DNA of 64,000 nt from DASQBT01 sp963782495 (GTDB lineage: Bacteria; Pseudomonadota; Gammaproteobacteria; Burkholderiales; Thiobacillaceae), in NCBI GenBank assembly GCA_963782495.1, contig CAWAJU010000008.1, forward strand, positions 124,001 through 188,000, read 5' to 3'. The translations under genes were made by a program, and so were the position numbers. Position 1 is the first letter of the stretch. Each line of letters begins with the position of its first letter. A model generated the notes under the pieces. That model was not told the origin of the DNA. It saw only the letters and a list, made by a program, of their open reading frames with translations, and did no database searches. Positions 7,753 to 16,519 of this stretch are shown here, piece by piece.

Positions 7753-8329
7753 GGCGTCGAGTAAAATTCAGTTTTGGAATCGTGCCGTGTCCCGTCTCAT
7801 CCTGTTCAACAAACCCTATGGTGTGCTCTCGCAGTTCATGCCGGAAGGCCGCTATCAAGGCTTGAAGGATTACATTCCCGTTGCCGATGTGTATGCTGCC
7901 GGACGGCTGGATGGAGACAGTGAAGGCCTGCTCATTTTAACCGATGACGGCGCGCTTCAGCAGCGCATCGCGAATCCAGCCTCCAAGCTGAGCAAGACCT
8001 ATTGGGCGCAGGTGGAAGGCATGGCGGATGAGGTCGCCTTGACGCGGTTGCGAAAGGGCGTGAATCTGCGCGACTTCACCACGCTCCCCGCCACAGTCAA
8101 TATCATCGACGAACCGCCGGGCCTGTGGTTGCGCGATCCGCCCATACGCATACGCAAGGCCATCCCCACCAGTTGGCTGGAATTGATCATCAACGAAGGC
8201 AAGAACCGTCAGGTCCGGCGCATGACCGCTGTGGTTGGCCTGCCCACCCTGCGCCTGATCCGTTGGGCGGTAGGGGACTGGACACTGACGGGCCTTGTGC
8301 CCGGACAATGGAAGGAAATACGTGATTGA
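7751..8329 (+). CDS. rluE: 23S rRNA pseudouridine synthase RluE
   Basis: RluE isomerises U2457 of 23S rRNA (E. coli numbering) to pseudouridine. The product shows the RsuA-family core: FNKPYGVLSQF, then AAGRLDGDSEGLLILT with the catalytic aspartate (Asp54 from this start), then INEGKNRQVRRMTAVVGLPTLRLIR. There is no S4 domain, as in E. coli RluE. The ATG at 7751 overlaps the divergent icd ATG by two bases; the next in-frame candidate is GTG at 7787, just before RLILFNKP, and cannot be excluded. The stop overlaps nudJ, indicating a rluE-nudJ-mnmA operon. Confidence 0.92.
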   Translation: MASSKIQFWNRAVSRLILFNKPYGVLSQFMPEGRYQGLKDYIPVADVYAAGRLDGDSEGLLILTDDGALQQRIANPASKLSKTYWAQVEGMADEVALTRLRKGVNLRDFTTLPATVNIIDEPPGLWLRDPPIRIRKAIPTSWLELIINEGKNRQVRRMTAVVGLPTLRLIRWAVGDWTLTGLVPGQWKEIRD

Positions 8330-8774
8330 AATCTGGAGACCCAATGTCGTCGTAGCCGCTGTGGTGCAGCTAGACGGGCGGTTCCTGCTCGTCGAAGAGG
8401 AAACCACGGACGGTGTGCGGCTCAATCAGCCGGCCGGCCACTGGGAAGAATCTGAAACCCTGCTTGAGGCCGCAAGCCGCGAAACCCTGGAAGAGACCGG
8501 CTACCATTTTGACCCGACGGCATTGCTGGGCATCTACCGCTGGAAGCCGCCCGCCAAGGACCATACCTACCTGCGCTTTGCCTTCACCGGCGCGCTCACC
8601 GGGCACGAGCCTGCGCGGCCTCTCGATATCGGCATCATCCGGCCGCTGTGGCTGACCCTGGAGGAACTCCGCGCCACGCAGGCGCGCCATCGGAGCCCTC
8701 TGGTGCTGCGTTGCGTGGAAGACTACCTGGCGGGCAGGTCTTATGCGCTGGACCTGCTGACCCATCTGGATTGA
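8322..8774 (+). CDS. nudJ: NUDIX hydrolase, NudJ type
   Basis: NudJ of E. coli hydrolyses nucleoside di- and triphosphates and the thiamine precursor HMP-PP. This 150-residue protein begins VIEIWRPNVVVAAVVQLDGRFLLVEEE and continues LNQPAGHWEESETLLEAASRETLEETGY. Residues 39-61 are a complete Nudix box (G-x5-E-x7-REU-x-EE-x-GU). The LNQPAGH segment and C-terminal RSPLVLRCVEDYL match E. coli NudJ closely. The start is GTG at 8322, overlapping the rluE stop by 8 bases. Its position between rluE and mnmA is the same as in E. coli and supports the name. Confidence 0.9.
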   Translation: MIEIWRPNVVVAAVVQLDGRFLLVEEETTDGVRLNQPAGHWEESETLLEAASRETLEETGYHFDPTALLGIYRWKPPAKDHTYLRFAFTGALTGHEPARPLDIGIIRPLWLTLEELRATQARHRSPLVLRCVEDYLAGRSYALDLLTHLD

Positions 8775-8795
8775 TCGTGTCGCACTGCAACTGTC

Positions 8796-9857
8796 ATGGC
8801 TAAGGTCGTAGTTGGACTTTCCGGCGGCGTCGATTCCTCGGTCGCCGCCTGGCTGCTGAAGGAACAGGGCCATGAGGTGCTGGGCCTGTTCATGAAGAAC
8901 TGGGACGATGACGACAACACCGAGCAATGCACGGCCCGGCAGGATTTTCTCGATGTGCTGGCCGTGGCCGAGGTGCTGGGCATCGAGGTGGAGGCCGTCA
9001 ATTTCGCCGCGGAATACAAGGAGCGGGTATTCAGCTATTTTCTCGCCGAGTATTCCGCCGGCCGCACCCCCAATCCGGATGTGCTGTGCAACGCGGAAAT
9101 CAAGTTCAAGGCCTTTCTTGATCATGCTTTGCGACTTGGCGCGGAATTCATCGCCACCGGCCACTATGCAGGCAAGGGACAGGACGAAGCTGGCCGCGCG
9201 ACCTTGGTGCGTGCTGCCGACCTGAACAAGGACCAGAGTTATTTTCTCTACCGCTTGAACCAGCGCCAACTTCGCCCCACGCTGTTCCCATTGAGCGGCA
9301 TGCAAAAACCTGAGGTGCGCAGGTTGGCGCAGCAAATCGGCCTGCCGAATTTTGCCAAGAAGGACAGCACCGGCATCTGTTTCATCGGCGAGCGGCCATT
9401 CAGGGAGTTTCTGCAACGCTACTTGCCGAGGCAATCCGGCCCCATGCAGACGCCGGATGGCGGGGTGGTAGGCGAGCATGAGGGATTGATGTATTACACC
9501 TTGGGCCAGCGCCAGGGGCTTTTCATCGGCGGTCCAGGCGAACCGTGGTTCGTGGGCGGCAAGGACGTAGCGGGAAATGTGCTGACCGTTGTGCAGGGGC
9601 ACGATCATCCCCTGCTCTACCGCAGCAGCCTTGAGGCCTTGGACTTGTCCTGGGTCGCTGAAGAGGCACCTGACCCCGCGCGCCCTTATAGTGCGAAAAC
9701 CCGCTACCGCCAGACCGACGCCTCCTGCAGCATCCGCCTACTCGACGCGGACCGGTTGAACGTGGTGTTCGACACCCCGCAATTTGCCGTTACCCCCGGG
9801 CAGTCAGTTGTCCTCTACGATGGGGTAACCTGCCTCGGGGGTGCAATCATCGCGTGA
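8796..9857 (+). CDS. mnmA: tRNA 2-thiouridylase MnmA
   Basis: MnmA adds sulfur to the wobble uridine (s2U34) of Lys, Glu and Gln tRNAs. The 353-residue product has the PP-loop SGGVDSSV (residues 9-16). Both catalytic cysteines are present: Cys98 in NPDVLCNAEIKF and Cys195 in STGICFIGER. The tRNA-binding and C-terminal beta-barrel regions are complete (LGQRQGLFIGG; TRYRQTDASCSIRLL). It is the last gene of the rluE-nudJ-mnmA run, 21 bases after nudJ. Confidence 0.97.
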   Translation: MAKVVVGLSGGVDSSVAAWLLKEQGHEVLGLFMKNWDDDDNTEQCTARQDFLDVLAVAEVLGIEVEAVNFAAEYKERVFSYFLAEYSAGRTPNPDVLCNAEIKFKAFLDHALRLGAEFIATGHYAGKGQDEAGRATLVRAADLNKDQSYFLYRLNQRQLRPTLFPLSGMQKPEVRRLAQQIGLPNFAKKDSTGICFIGERPFREFLQRYLPRQSGPMQTPDGGVVGEHEGLMYYTLGQRQGLFIGGPGEPWFVGGKDVAGNVLTVVQGHDHPLLYRSSLEALDLSWVAEEAPDPARPYSAKTRYRQTDASCSIRLLDADRLNVVFDTPQFAVTPGQSVVLYDGVTCLGGAIIA

Positions 9858-10044
9858 ATCGATCATCCCAGTTCAAGGCCCACCGTCAAAGACCTACCCT
9901 CCGCCCGGATAATTATTGCGCAAGGCCTAAAGACTGCCCCCAACTGGCCGTTTCTTTATCTGGGCCGAACCCGGCCTGATTCATCTTTTTCACGCCCGTC
10001 CTTGTATTCGAGAATGATTTGGTCGTTATTGCCGTATTCAACCG

Positions 10045-11175
10045 ATGACTGTCCTGCTCACGCACGAACCCGTTGTTAACAAGGCCAGGGCCATTACCGC
10101 CAATCGGCTGGTGGTGCATGGATCGTCGATGGAGGACACCTGCGACGGGTTGAACGATATCGCCAGCGACTGGCCAATGGAACGGACGGTGCTGCTGAGC
10201 CTGAATGGCTTTCCCCTGGATGCAACCCTGCTGGAATGGGAATTGCCCAGCAATACGCTGATTGAGCTTCCCGCCGCCTACCTGGCATCGCCTGAAGGCA
10301 CCGCTCTCGCCCGCGAGCTGAACGAACACGGCACAGGCTTATGCGTTGCCGGCGCCGGCAAGGGAGACGCGCTTCCCGCCGACGTCCCACTGCGCTTCGG
10401 CCTGATGGACGCCCACACCCATTCGCAGGCCTTGCAGGGCATAGGTGTCCCCGTGGCCACCGGCCTGAAGGATTTGGCCGGATTTGAAGCCGCCACCGCT
10501 GCCGGGTTTGCCGGCGCCAGCGGCTGGTTCTTTCTCAATGACAAGCCCACCTCAAAGAAGCCCGCGCCGGCTGCCACCAATATCCTGCGGGTGCTCAACC
10601 TGGTCAGACGCGGAGCCGAGGTGCGCGAAATCGAGGAGGCGATCAAGCATGATGTGACCTTGTCTTTCCGGTTGCTGCGCTATGTGAATTCGGCGGCCTT
10701 TGGTCTGGCGGTCGAAATCCAGTCGTTCCGCCATGCGGTCACCATGCTGGGCTATGACAAGCTCAACAAGTGGCTGTCGGTGCTCCTGGTCAGCGCAAGC
10801 AAAGCCCCCGGCGCCCAGGCCATGATGCAGGCAGCGGTCTCACGTGGCCGATTCATGGAAATTGTGGGACAGAGCTATTTCGACAAATCGCAGTCGGACA
10901 ACCTGTTCATTACCGGCGCGTTTTCATTGCTCGATGTGCTGTTAGGCGCAAAAATGGAAGCGCTGCTCGACAACATGCACCTGCCGGAACCTGTGATGGC
11001 GGCCCTCAGTTCCAATGAGGGCGTGTATGCGCCCTTCCTCAATCTCGCCCGGACCAGCGAAAGCGACCCGGACGGCTTTGCCCGGATGGCGCAGGAGCTG
11101 GGGATCAGCCCTCAGATGAGCAACCGTGCCAAGCTGATTGCTGTCTCCTTTGCCGATACACTCCAGGCAATGTAG
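10045..11175 (+). CDS. Degenerate EAL plus HDOD domain signalling protein
   Basis: This 376-residue protein resembles YuxH-type regulators. The N-terminal half (about 1-175) has the strand and helix pattern of an EAL domain but no EAL motif, so cyclic-di-GMP hydrolysis is not expected. The C-terminal half (about 180-376) is an HDOD domain: ILRVLNLVRRGAEVREIEEAIKHDVTLSFRLLRYVNSAAFGL, followed by SFRHAVTMLGYDKLNKWLSVLL. It has no enzymatic HD residues. Proteins of this kind are thought to act through protein-protein contacts in signalling. It is alone between mnmA and glnS. The role is not known. Confidence 0.8.
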   Translation: MTVLLTHEPVVNKARAITANRLVVHGSSMEDTCDGLNDIASDWPMERTVLLSLNGFPLDATLLEWELPSNTLIELPAAYLASPEGTALARELNEHGTGLCVAGAGKGDALPADVPLRFGLMDAHTHSQALQGIGVPVATGLKDLAGFEAATAAGFAGASGWFFLNDKPTSKKPAPAATNILRVLNLVRRGAEVREIEEAIKHDVTLSFRLLRYVNSAAFGLAVEIQSFRHAVTMLGYDKLNKWLSVLLVSASKAPGAQAMMQAAVSRGRFMEIVGQSYFDKSQSDNLFITGAFSLLDVLLGAKMEALLDNMHLPEPVMAALSSNEGVYAPFLNLARTSESDPDGFARMAQELGISPQMSNRAKLIAVSFADTLQAM

Positions 11176-11271
11176 GAGCCTTCCCGGCGGCAAAAAACGT
11201 AGGGGCCGACACCGGCTAACGGTAGAATATTCGCTTCTGAAACGCTCTGCAGCCAGCTTGCCTTTGCGATC

Positions 11272-13002
11272 ATGAGTGAATCCCCGGTTACTTCAGCTAC
11301 AAACTTCATCCGCAATCTCATCGACGAGCACAACGCCAGTGGCAAATGGGGCGGGCGGGTGGAGACCCGCTTCCCGCCCGAACCCAACGGTTATCTGCAC
11401 TATGGCCATGCCAAGTCGATCTTCCTCAATTTTGGCCTGGCGCGAGACTACGGCGGAGTCTGCCATCTCCGCTTCGACGATACCAATCCGGAAAAGGAAG
11501 AGCAGGAATACGTCGATGCCATCGAGGCCGCGGTCAGGTGGCTGGGTTTCGACTGGGGCAGCCACCTGTATTTCGCTTCCAACTACTTTGACACCATGTA
11601 TGCCTGCGCGGAATATCTCATCACCTCCGGCCATGCCTATGTGGACTCGCTCAGCGCGGAGGAAATGCGCAGCCACCGCGGCAGCCTGACCGAACCCGGC
11701 AGGGATAGTCCGTTTCGCAACCGCAGCGCGGAAGACAACCTGGCGCTGTTTCGCAGCATGCGGGCGGGCGAATTCCCCGATGGTGCCCACGTGTTAAGGG
11801 CCAAAATCGACATGGCGTCGCCCAACATCAATATGCGAGACCCGGCCATCTACCGCATCAAGCGCGCGACCCACCACAACACCGGTGATGCCTGGTGCAT
11901 CTACCCCATGTACACCTATGCGCATCCGATCGAGGACGCGATCGAACACATCACCCATTCGATCTGCACCCTCGAATTCGAGGACCAGCGCCCGTTCTAC
12001 GACTGGCTGCTGGACAAGCTTGCCGACGGCAATTTCTTTACCCGACCGCTGCCCCAGCAAATCGAGTTCGCCCGCCTGAACCTCACCTACGTCGTCCTCT
12101 CCAAACGCAAGCTGATCGAACTGGTGGAAGGCAAGCATACCGACGGCTGGGACGACCCCCGCATGCCCACCCTGGTGGGCGCGCGCCGCCGCGGCTTCAC
12201 ACCCAACGGATTCCGCATCTTCACCGACCGGATTGGAGTGTCCAAGGCCGATTCATGGATTGACATGAGCGTCCTGGAAGACTGCATGCGCGAGGACCTC
12301 AATGAGGCTGCGCCGCGCCGCATCGCCGTGCTGAACCCACTCAAGCTCGTCATCGACAATTATCCTGCGGGCCAAAGCGAGTTGTGCCATGCGCCCAACC
12401 ATCCGCAGAAGCCCGAGTTGGGCCAGCGCGACATGCCCTTTGGCCGGGAACTTTGGATCGAACGCGAAGACTTCATGGAAACGCCGGCCAAGGGCTTCTT
12501 CCGCCTATTCCCGCCGCGTCTCGACGCGGCGGGCATCATGCAGCCCGGCAGTAAGGTCAGGCTGCGCTATGCGTACGTGGTGGAATGCACGGGCTATGAC
12601 AAGGATGCCGAGGGCAATGTCACCGCGGTGCACTGCACCTATCTGCCTGAGACAAGATCCGGCACACCAGGCGCCGACAGCGTCAAGGTCAAGGGCAACC
12701 TGCACTGGGTTTGCGCCGTCCATGCATATGAATCCCAGGTGCGCTTGTACGACCGGCTGTTTGCCGTGCCCCACCCGGGCACGGGTGAGCGCGACTACAT
12801 CCAGGACATCAATCCGGATTCCAAACGCACCCTCAGCGCCATGCTGGAACCCTCGCTCAAGCAGGCAAGGCCTGAAGACCATTTCCAGTTTGAGCGACAT
12901 GGCTACTTCGTAGCCGACCTGAAAGACTCAAGCATTGGGGCCCCGGTATTCAATCGCACCGTAACCTTGAAGGATTCCTGGACCGGCAGGCCACATGGCT
13001 GA
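11272..13002 (+). CDS. glnS: Glutaminyl-tRNA synthetase
   Basis: GlnRS charges tRNA-Gln. The 576-residue class I synthetase has the HIGH-like motif PEPNGYLHYGHAKS (about residues 37-50) and the KMSKS-like motif VVLSKRKL. DTNPEKEEQEY and the anticodon-binding beta-barrels at the C terminus are also present. NFIRNLIDEHNASGKW at the start matches bacterial GlnRS. Its last codons overlap the hslO start by 8 bases, so the two are probably co-transcribed. Confidence 0.97.
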   Translation: MSESPVTSATNFIRNLIDEHNASGKWGGRVETRFPPEPNGYLHYGHAKSIFLNFGLARDYGGVCHLRFDDTNPEKEEQEYVDAIEAAVRWLGFDWGSHLYFASNYFDTMYACAEYLITSGHAYVDSLSAEEMRSHRGSLTEPGRDSPFRNRSAEDNLALFRSMRAGEFPDGAHVLRAKIDMASPNINMRDPAIYRIKRATHHNTGDAWCIYPMYTYAHPIEDAIEHITHSICTLEFEDQRPFYDWLLDKLADGNFFTRPLPQQIEFARLNLTYVVLSKRKLIELVEGKHTDGWDDPRMPTLVGARRRGFTPNGFRIFTDRIGVSKADSWIDMSVLEDCMREDLNEAAPRRIAVLNPLKLVIDNYPAGQSELCHAPNHPQKPELGQRDMPFGRELWIEREDFMETPAKGFFRLFPPRLDAAGIMQPGSKVRLRYAYVVECTGYDKDAEGNVTAVHCTYLPETRSGTPGADSVKVKGNLHWVCAVHAYESQVRLYDRLFAVPHPGTGERDYIQDINPDSKRTLSAMLEPSLKQARPEDHFQFERHGYFVADLKDSSIGAPVFNRTVTLKDSWTGRPHG

Positions 13003-13915
13003 CGCCCTTACCCGTTTTGTCTTTGAGCACGCCCCGGTCAAGGGTGGCGTGGTTCAGTTGACTGAAACCTGGCGCGCCGTGCAATCCCATGCAAATTACC
13101 CGCCCCCGCTCAAGACCGTGCTGGGCGAACTGCTGGCTGCCGCCGCACTGCTGACCTCAGGCATCAAGTTCGATGGCAGCCTGGTGCTGCAACTCCATGG
13201 CACCGGCCCGGTCAAGCTCATCGTGGTGGAAGCTTCGTCCCAACGCACTCTGCGGGCCACTGCCAAGTGGGAAGGCGAACTGCGCGACGCCAGCCTGGCC
13301 GCACTCCTCGGGCATGGCCGATTCGTCATCACCCTGGACCAGAGCAAGGCCGGCAAGCAGAACTACCAGGGCATCGTGCCACTGGAAGGTCAGAGCGTGG
13401 CGGACATACTGTCGCATTACATGGCCACTTCGGAACAACTGGAAACCCGAATCTTCCTGGCGGCAGGCAGCCACTCGGTGGGCGGCATGCTGTTGCAGAA
13501 GCTGCCGGACAAAATCGAAGAGCAGGACGACGATACCTGGAACCGGGTCGGTCACCTGGCAGCCACCCTCACCGCCGAGGAATTGCTCACGCTACCGGCG
13601 AACGATATCCTCCTGCGGCTGTTTCACGAGGAAACCCTGCGTCGTTTTGAACAGGAATCCATGGCCTTCCGCTGTACCTGCAGTCGGGAAAATGTCGGCA
13701 ACATGCTCAAGACCCTGGGCCGCGACGAAGTGACAAGCATCATCGCCGAGCAGGATCAGGTGGAAGTCCGCTGCGAGTTCTGCGATACCCTCTATGTGTT
13801 CGATCCGGTGGATGCGGCGCAGTTATTCGTCCAAGGAACGGTGATCCCAAGCAGCGACGCCCGGCACTGCAACCCGGGCAGCGGTGAACCGATCAATTCC
13901 ACATGGATAACCTGA
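12995..13915 (+). CDS. hslO: Redox-regulated chaperone Hsp33
   Basis: Hsp33 is a holdase chaperone activated by oxidative unfolding and loss of zinc. The 306-residue protein has the N-terminal substrate-binding core (LLAAAALLTSGIKFDGSLVLQLHGTGPVKLIVVEA). The C-terminal redox switch carries all four zinc-binding cysteines: Cys227-x-Cys229 (FRCTCS) and Cys260-x2-Cys263 (RCEFC). The start overlaps the glnS stop region. The frame of the next, broken gene starts 13 bases before its stop. Confidence 0.96.
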   Translation: MADALTRFVFEHAPVKGGVVQLTETWRAVQSHANYPPPLKTVLGELLAAAALLTSGIKFDGSLVLQLHGTGPVKLIVVEASSQRTLRATAKWEGELRDASLAALLGHGRFVITLDQSKAGKQNYQGIVPLEGQSVADILSHYMATSEQLETRIFLAAGSHSVGGMLLQKLPDKIEEQDDDTWNRVGHLAATLTAEELLTLPANDILLRLFHEETLRRFEQESMAFRCTCSRENVGNMLKTLGRDEVTSIIAEQDQVEVRCEFCDTLYVFDPVDAAQLFVQGTVIPSSDARHCNPGSGEPINSTWIT

Positions 13916-14972
13916 CCCATACGCTGTCCGGCCTGGTGCTTGCGCGCCTGAGCAAGAAGTCCGGAGGAACCCGATCCGCTCAGCTTCAAGACTCGCATGA
14001 TCGTGGCCGGTCTGGCCACCAACATGCCGGACCTGGACATCGTCCTCGCGCCCATTTCCTCCCAGCTTTATCTGCTCCACCATCGTGGTGAAACCCATTC
14101 TCTCCTGATGCTGCCGTTGTGGGCGCTGCTGCTGTCCTGGATGTTCGGGAAAGGTGTTCAGACATCCTGGTGGCTGGCGGCCGTTTTATGCGCTGGTCGC
14201 ACTGAGCCTCTTGATCCACATCCTGCTCGACTGGATCACCGGCTATGGCACCCAGTTGCTTGCGCCTTTATCCGACCACCGGTTCGCGCTGGGCACCACC
14301 TTCATCATCGATCCGGTACTCGCCGGCCTGTTCCTGGTTGGTGCGGCTTTGCCGGCCCTGTTCAAGTCCAGCCGTCTGCCGGTGCCGTTTCGATCGGACC
14401 CGCTAGTCGCCGGTGCGGCCACCCTGCTGGCAGTCGCCTGGATAAGCTGGGAAGCAGTAATGCAGCAACAGGCGCGCGATATCGGCCACGCCTATGCCCG
14501 GTCACAAGGCTGGCCCCAAGCCAGCGTGACGCGCCGAAGCCCGCCCCATCGCGCCGTGGAACTGGACTGTAATTGTGAAGGAAGGCGAACGCTATCACTA
14601 CGCTCATCTGCACTTGCGCGATCACCCTGTTGCGCAACCGGGCCATGATGCAAACTGGTTGCTCAAGGCATTAGCCGACTTCAAGATTCCACGCAGGCGC
14701 AGTGGCATGGCGTGGCCCAGTTCGGGCTGGGAGCGGACGCCGAACTGGCCCGCGACGTGTGGGCGCGGCCGGAGCTGGAATTCCTTCGATGGTTTGCCGA
14801 GGCGCCCGCCCTATCCCGCGTCGATCACCATGTCGGCCGGCTCTGCGTGTGGTTCGAGGACTTGCGTTTTCTGACGCCGGGCCGCTACGGCTCTTTCCTG
14901 TTCGGAATCTGCGCCCCCGACTGGCGGGTCTATCGCATGGGCATGGACGGGCTGCCCAAACGCGATCGCTAG
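13903..14972 (+). pseudogene. YdjM-type membrane metal-dependent hydrolase, multiply frameshifted
   Basis: The pieces, read in order, form one protein of the PF04307 (YdjM/YbcI) family. They are MDNLTHTLSGLVLARLSKK; then TRMIVAGLATNMPDLDIVLAP with HHRGETHSLLMLP; then FYALVALSLLIHILLDWITGYGTQLLAP; then WNWTVIVKEGERYHYAHLHL; then AQFGLGADAELARDVWARPELEFLRWFAEAPAL up to a stop at 14972. The metal-binding H..T.S and LLDW..GYGT segments survive. Frame changes fall near 13965 (an extra C in CCC would explain it), 14150, 14540 and 14670. It overlaps the end of hslO and, by four bases, the msrA end. Either it is a pseudogene or the sequence has several indel errors. Confidence 0.8.
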
Positions 14973-15522
14973 CAGCCGACTTCAGGCATCCGTCCCGGCT
15001 TGAGCTGGCTGCCGAATTTGTCGATCGCTTTCTTCACCTTGGGCGCGACCACAAACTGGCAGTATGGCTGGTAGCTGTTCTGCTCATAGTAGTTCTGATG
15101 GTAGTCCTCGGCCGGATAAAAAGTCTGTGCCGCAGTCACTTCGGTCACGATTGGATTGGGCCAATGGGCTGCTTCTGCCTTGATAACGGCCGCTGCCGCT
15201 GCCTGCTGTTCGGCCGAGTGATAATAGATTGCAGAGCGATACTGGGTGCCGCTGTCATTGCCTTGCCGGTTGAGCGTGGTGGGGTCATGTATGGCGAAGA
15301 ACACTTCGAGCAGATCTTCGAAGCTGATCTGGACCGGATCAAAATGGATCTGCACCACTTCCGCATGTCCTGTGCTGCCCGTGCAGACTGACTTGTAGTC
15401 GGGATTGGGCATCGCCCGCCCATGTAGCCGGATACCACGCGCTCCACGCCGCGCAGACGTTGGAATACCGCCTCCAGGCACCAGAAGCAGCCGCCAGCCA
15501 GGGTTGCAGTTTCGCTAGTCAT
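14969..15522 (-). pseudogene. msrA: Peptide methionine sulfoxide reductase A, single frameshift
   Basis: MsrA reduces methionine-S-sulfoxide. The N-terminal part (from 15522) reads MTSETATLAGGCFWCLEAVFQRLRGVERVVSGYMGG, with the catalytic GCFWC cysteine. The rest continues in another frame as MPNPDYKSVCTGSTGHAEVVQIHFDP, then IHDPTTLNRQGNDSGTQYRSAIYYH, and a C terminus ending PEVGC. The frames join near 15410, within GGGCGGGCG, where one missing base accounts for the break. All other conserved residues are intact over a normal-length product. A single recent mutation or a sequencing error is therefore more likely than old decay. Confidence 0.85.
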
Positions 15523-15615
15523 GATGTCCTCCGTTTGGTCTGCTGCTTGGTCGCAGCCCGAGCCCGTTACTTACGCCCGCTGTGGCGTTTTCTCGAGATG
15601 GTTTAACAGTGCGTG

Positions 15616-15887
15616 TCGCGGACGTGCGGATCCCCGCAAGCGGGGCCCCTCCTTACTGCTCACGGCCCCGCTCTGACACGTCATTGGATAAGCCTGCTCC
15701 CGCGCGTCGCGGGCCGGGACCGTTCGCGGACGTGCGGATCCCCGCAAGCGGGGCCCCTCCTTACTGCTCACGGCCCCGCTCTGACACGTCATTGGATAAG
15801 CCTGCTCCCGCGCGTCGCGGGCCGGGACCGTTCGCGGACGTGCGGATCCCCGCAAGCGGGGCCCCTCCTTACTGCTCACGGCCCCTC
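15616..15887. repeat. 108-bp tandem repeat, about 2.5 copies
   Basis: Copies begin at 15616, 15724 and 15832, each starting TCGCGGACGTGCGGATCC. The first two are 108 bp and seem identical; the third stops after about 55 bp, where it meets the end of the GST gene. Each unit contains the hairpin CCCCGCAAGCGGGG. Because 108 is a multiple of three, the array gives spurious long repetitive open frames on both strands. It occupies the roughly 350 bases between msrA and the GST gene, where I see no other feature. Confidence 0.95.
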
Positions 15888-16487
15888 AGGAACGGTGTCC
15901 CTGAACGATTTACGTTCGGCGAGCTTGGTGGCGAAATTGGCGAGGTTGGCGTGGGCATTGCGCCAGTCGATGTAGGAAAAGCGAAAATCCAGGTATCCCA
16001 ACGCGCAACCGGCGGCGATATCGGCCAAAGAAAATTTTCCGCCAACAAAATGCACGCGCTCATCCAAAGCCTCCGACAGCGCCTCAAGCGCGCGGAATAC
16101 CTTGGTCTCCTGACGGGCCGTCCACTCTTTGCTGCGCTGTTCTTCGGGGCGCTTGCCTTCCAGGAACATCAAGGCGGCCGCGTCGATCATGCCGTCAGCC
16201 AGTGCTTCAATCTTGCGCACAGCAATCCGGGTGCCCGGCTCCTTGGGAAGCAGATTACCCACAGGACTGACGTTTTCCAGGTACTCGACGATTACCCGCG
16301 AGTCATACAGGGTTTCGCCATCTTTCAGCACCAGCACCGGCACTTTGCCGAGGGGATTGACCTCACCAACCTTGGTGTCCGGGCTCCAGGGCACATCCAG
16401 CACCAGTTCGAAGGGGATCTTCTTTTCCAGCAGCACGATGCGAACCTTGCGGCCAAAGGGGGTGGTAGGCGAACTGACGAGCTTCAT
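15876..16487 (-). CDS. Glutathione S-transferase family protein, YibF-like
   Basis: The 203-residue protein has an N-terminal thioredoxin-fold domain: MKLVSSPTTPFGRKVRIVLLEKKIPFE, then VNPLGKVPVLVLKDGETLYDSRVIVEYLE with the cis-proline and the glutathione-binding DS pair. An all-helical C-terminal domain follows (KFSLADIAAGCALGYLDFR). It resembles E. coli YibF in length and motifs. The substrate is unknown. The last codons and the stop lie inside the third copy of the 108-bp repeat, so the C-terminal tail (PEGP) may have been altered by the repeat. Confidence 0.88.
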   Translation of the reverse strand: MKLVSSPTTPFGRKVRIVLLEKKIPFELVLDVPWSPDTKVGEVNPLGKVPVLVLKDGETLYDSRVIVEYLENVSPVGNLLPKEPGTRIAVRKIEALADGMIDAAALMFLEGKRPEEQRSKEWTARQETKVFRALEALSEALDERVHFVGGKFSLADIAAGCALGYLDFRFSYIDWRNAHANLANFATKLAERKSFRDTVPEGP

Positions 16488-16519
16488 CTTGCACCGACGA
16501 TTTCAGGTGGCTTCATTAT

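Noticed and set aside
14969..15522. Programmed frameshifting in msrA
   Set aside because: The junction GGGCGGGCG is not a known slippery sequence and MsrA is not known to be expressed in this way; mutation or error is simpler.
15616..15887. CRISPR array
   Set aside because: The repeats are 108 bp, contiguous and without variable spacers, and no cas gene is nearby.
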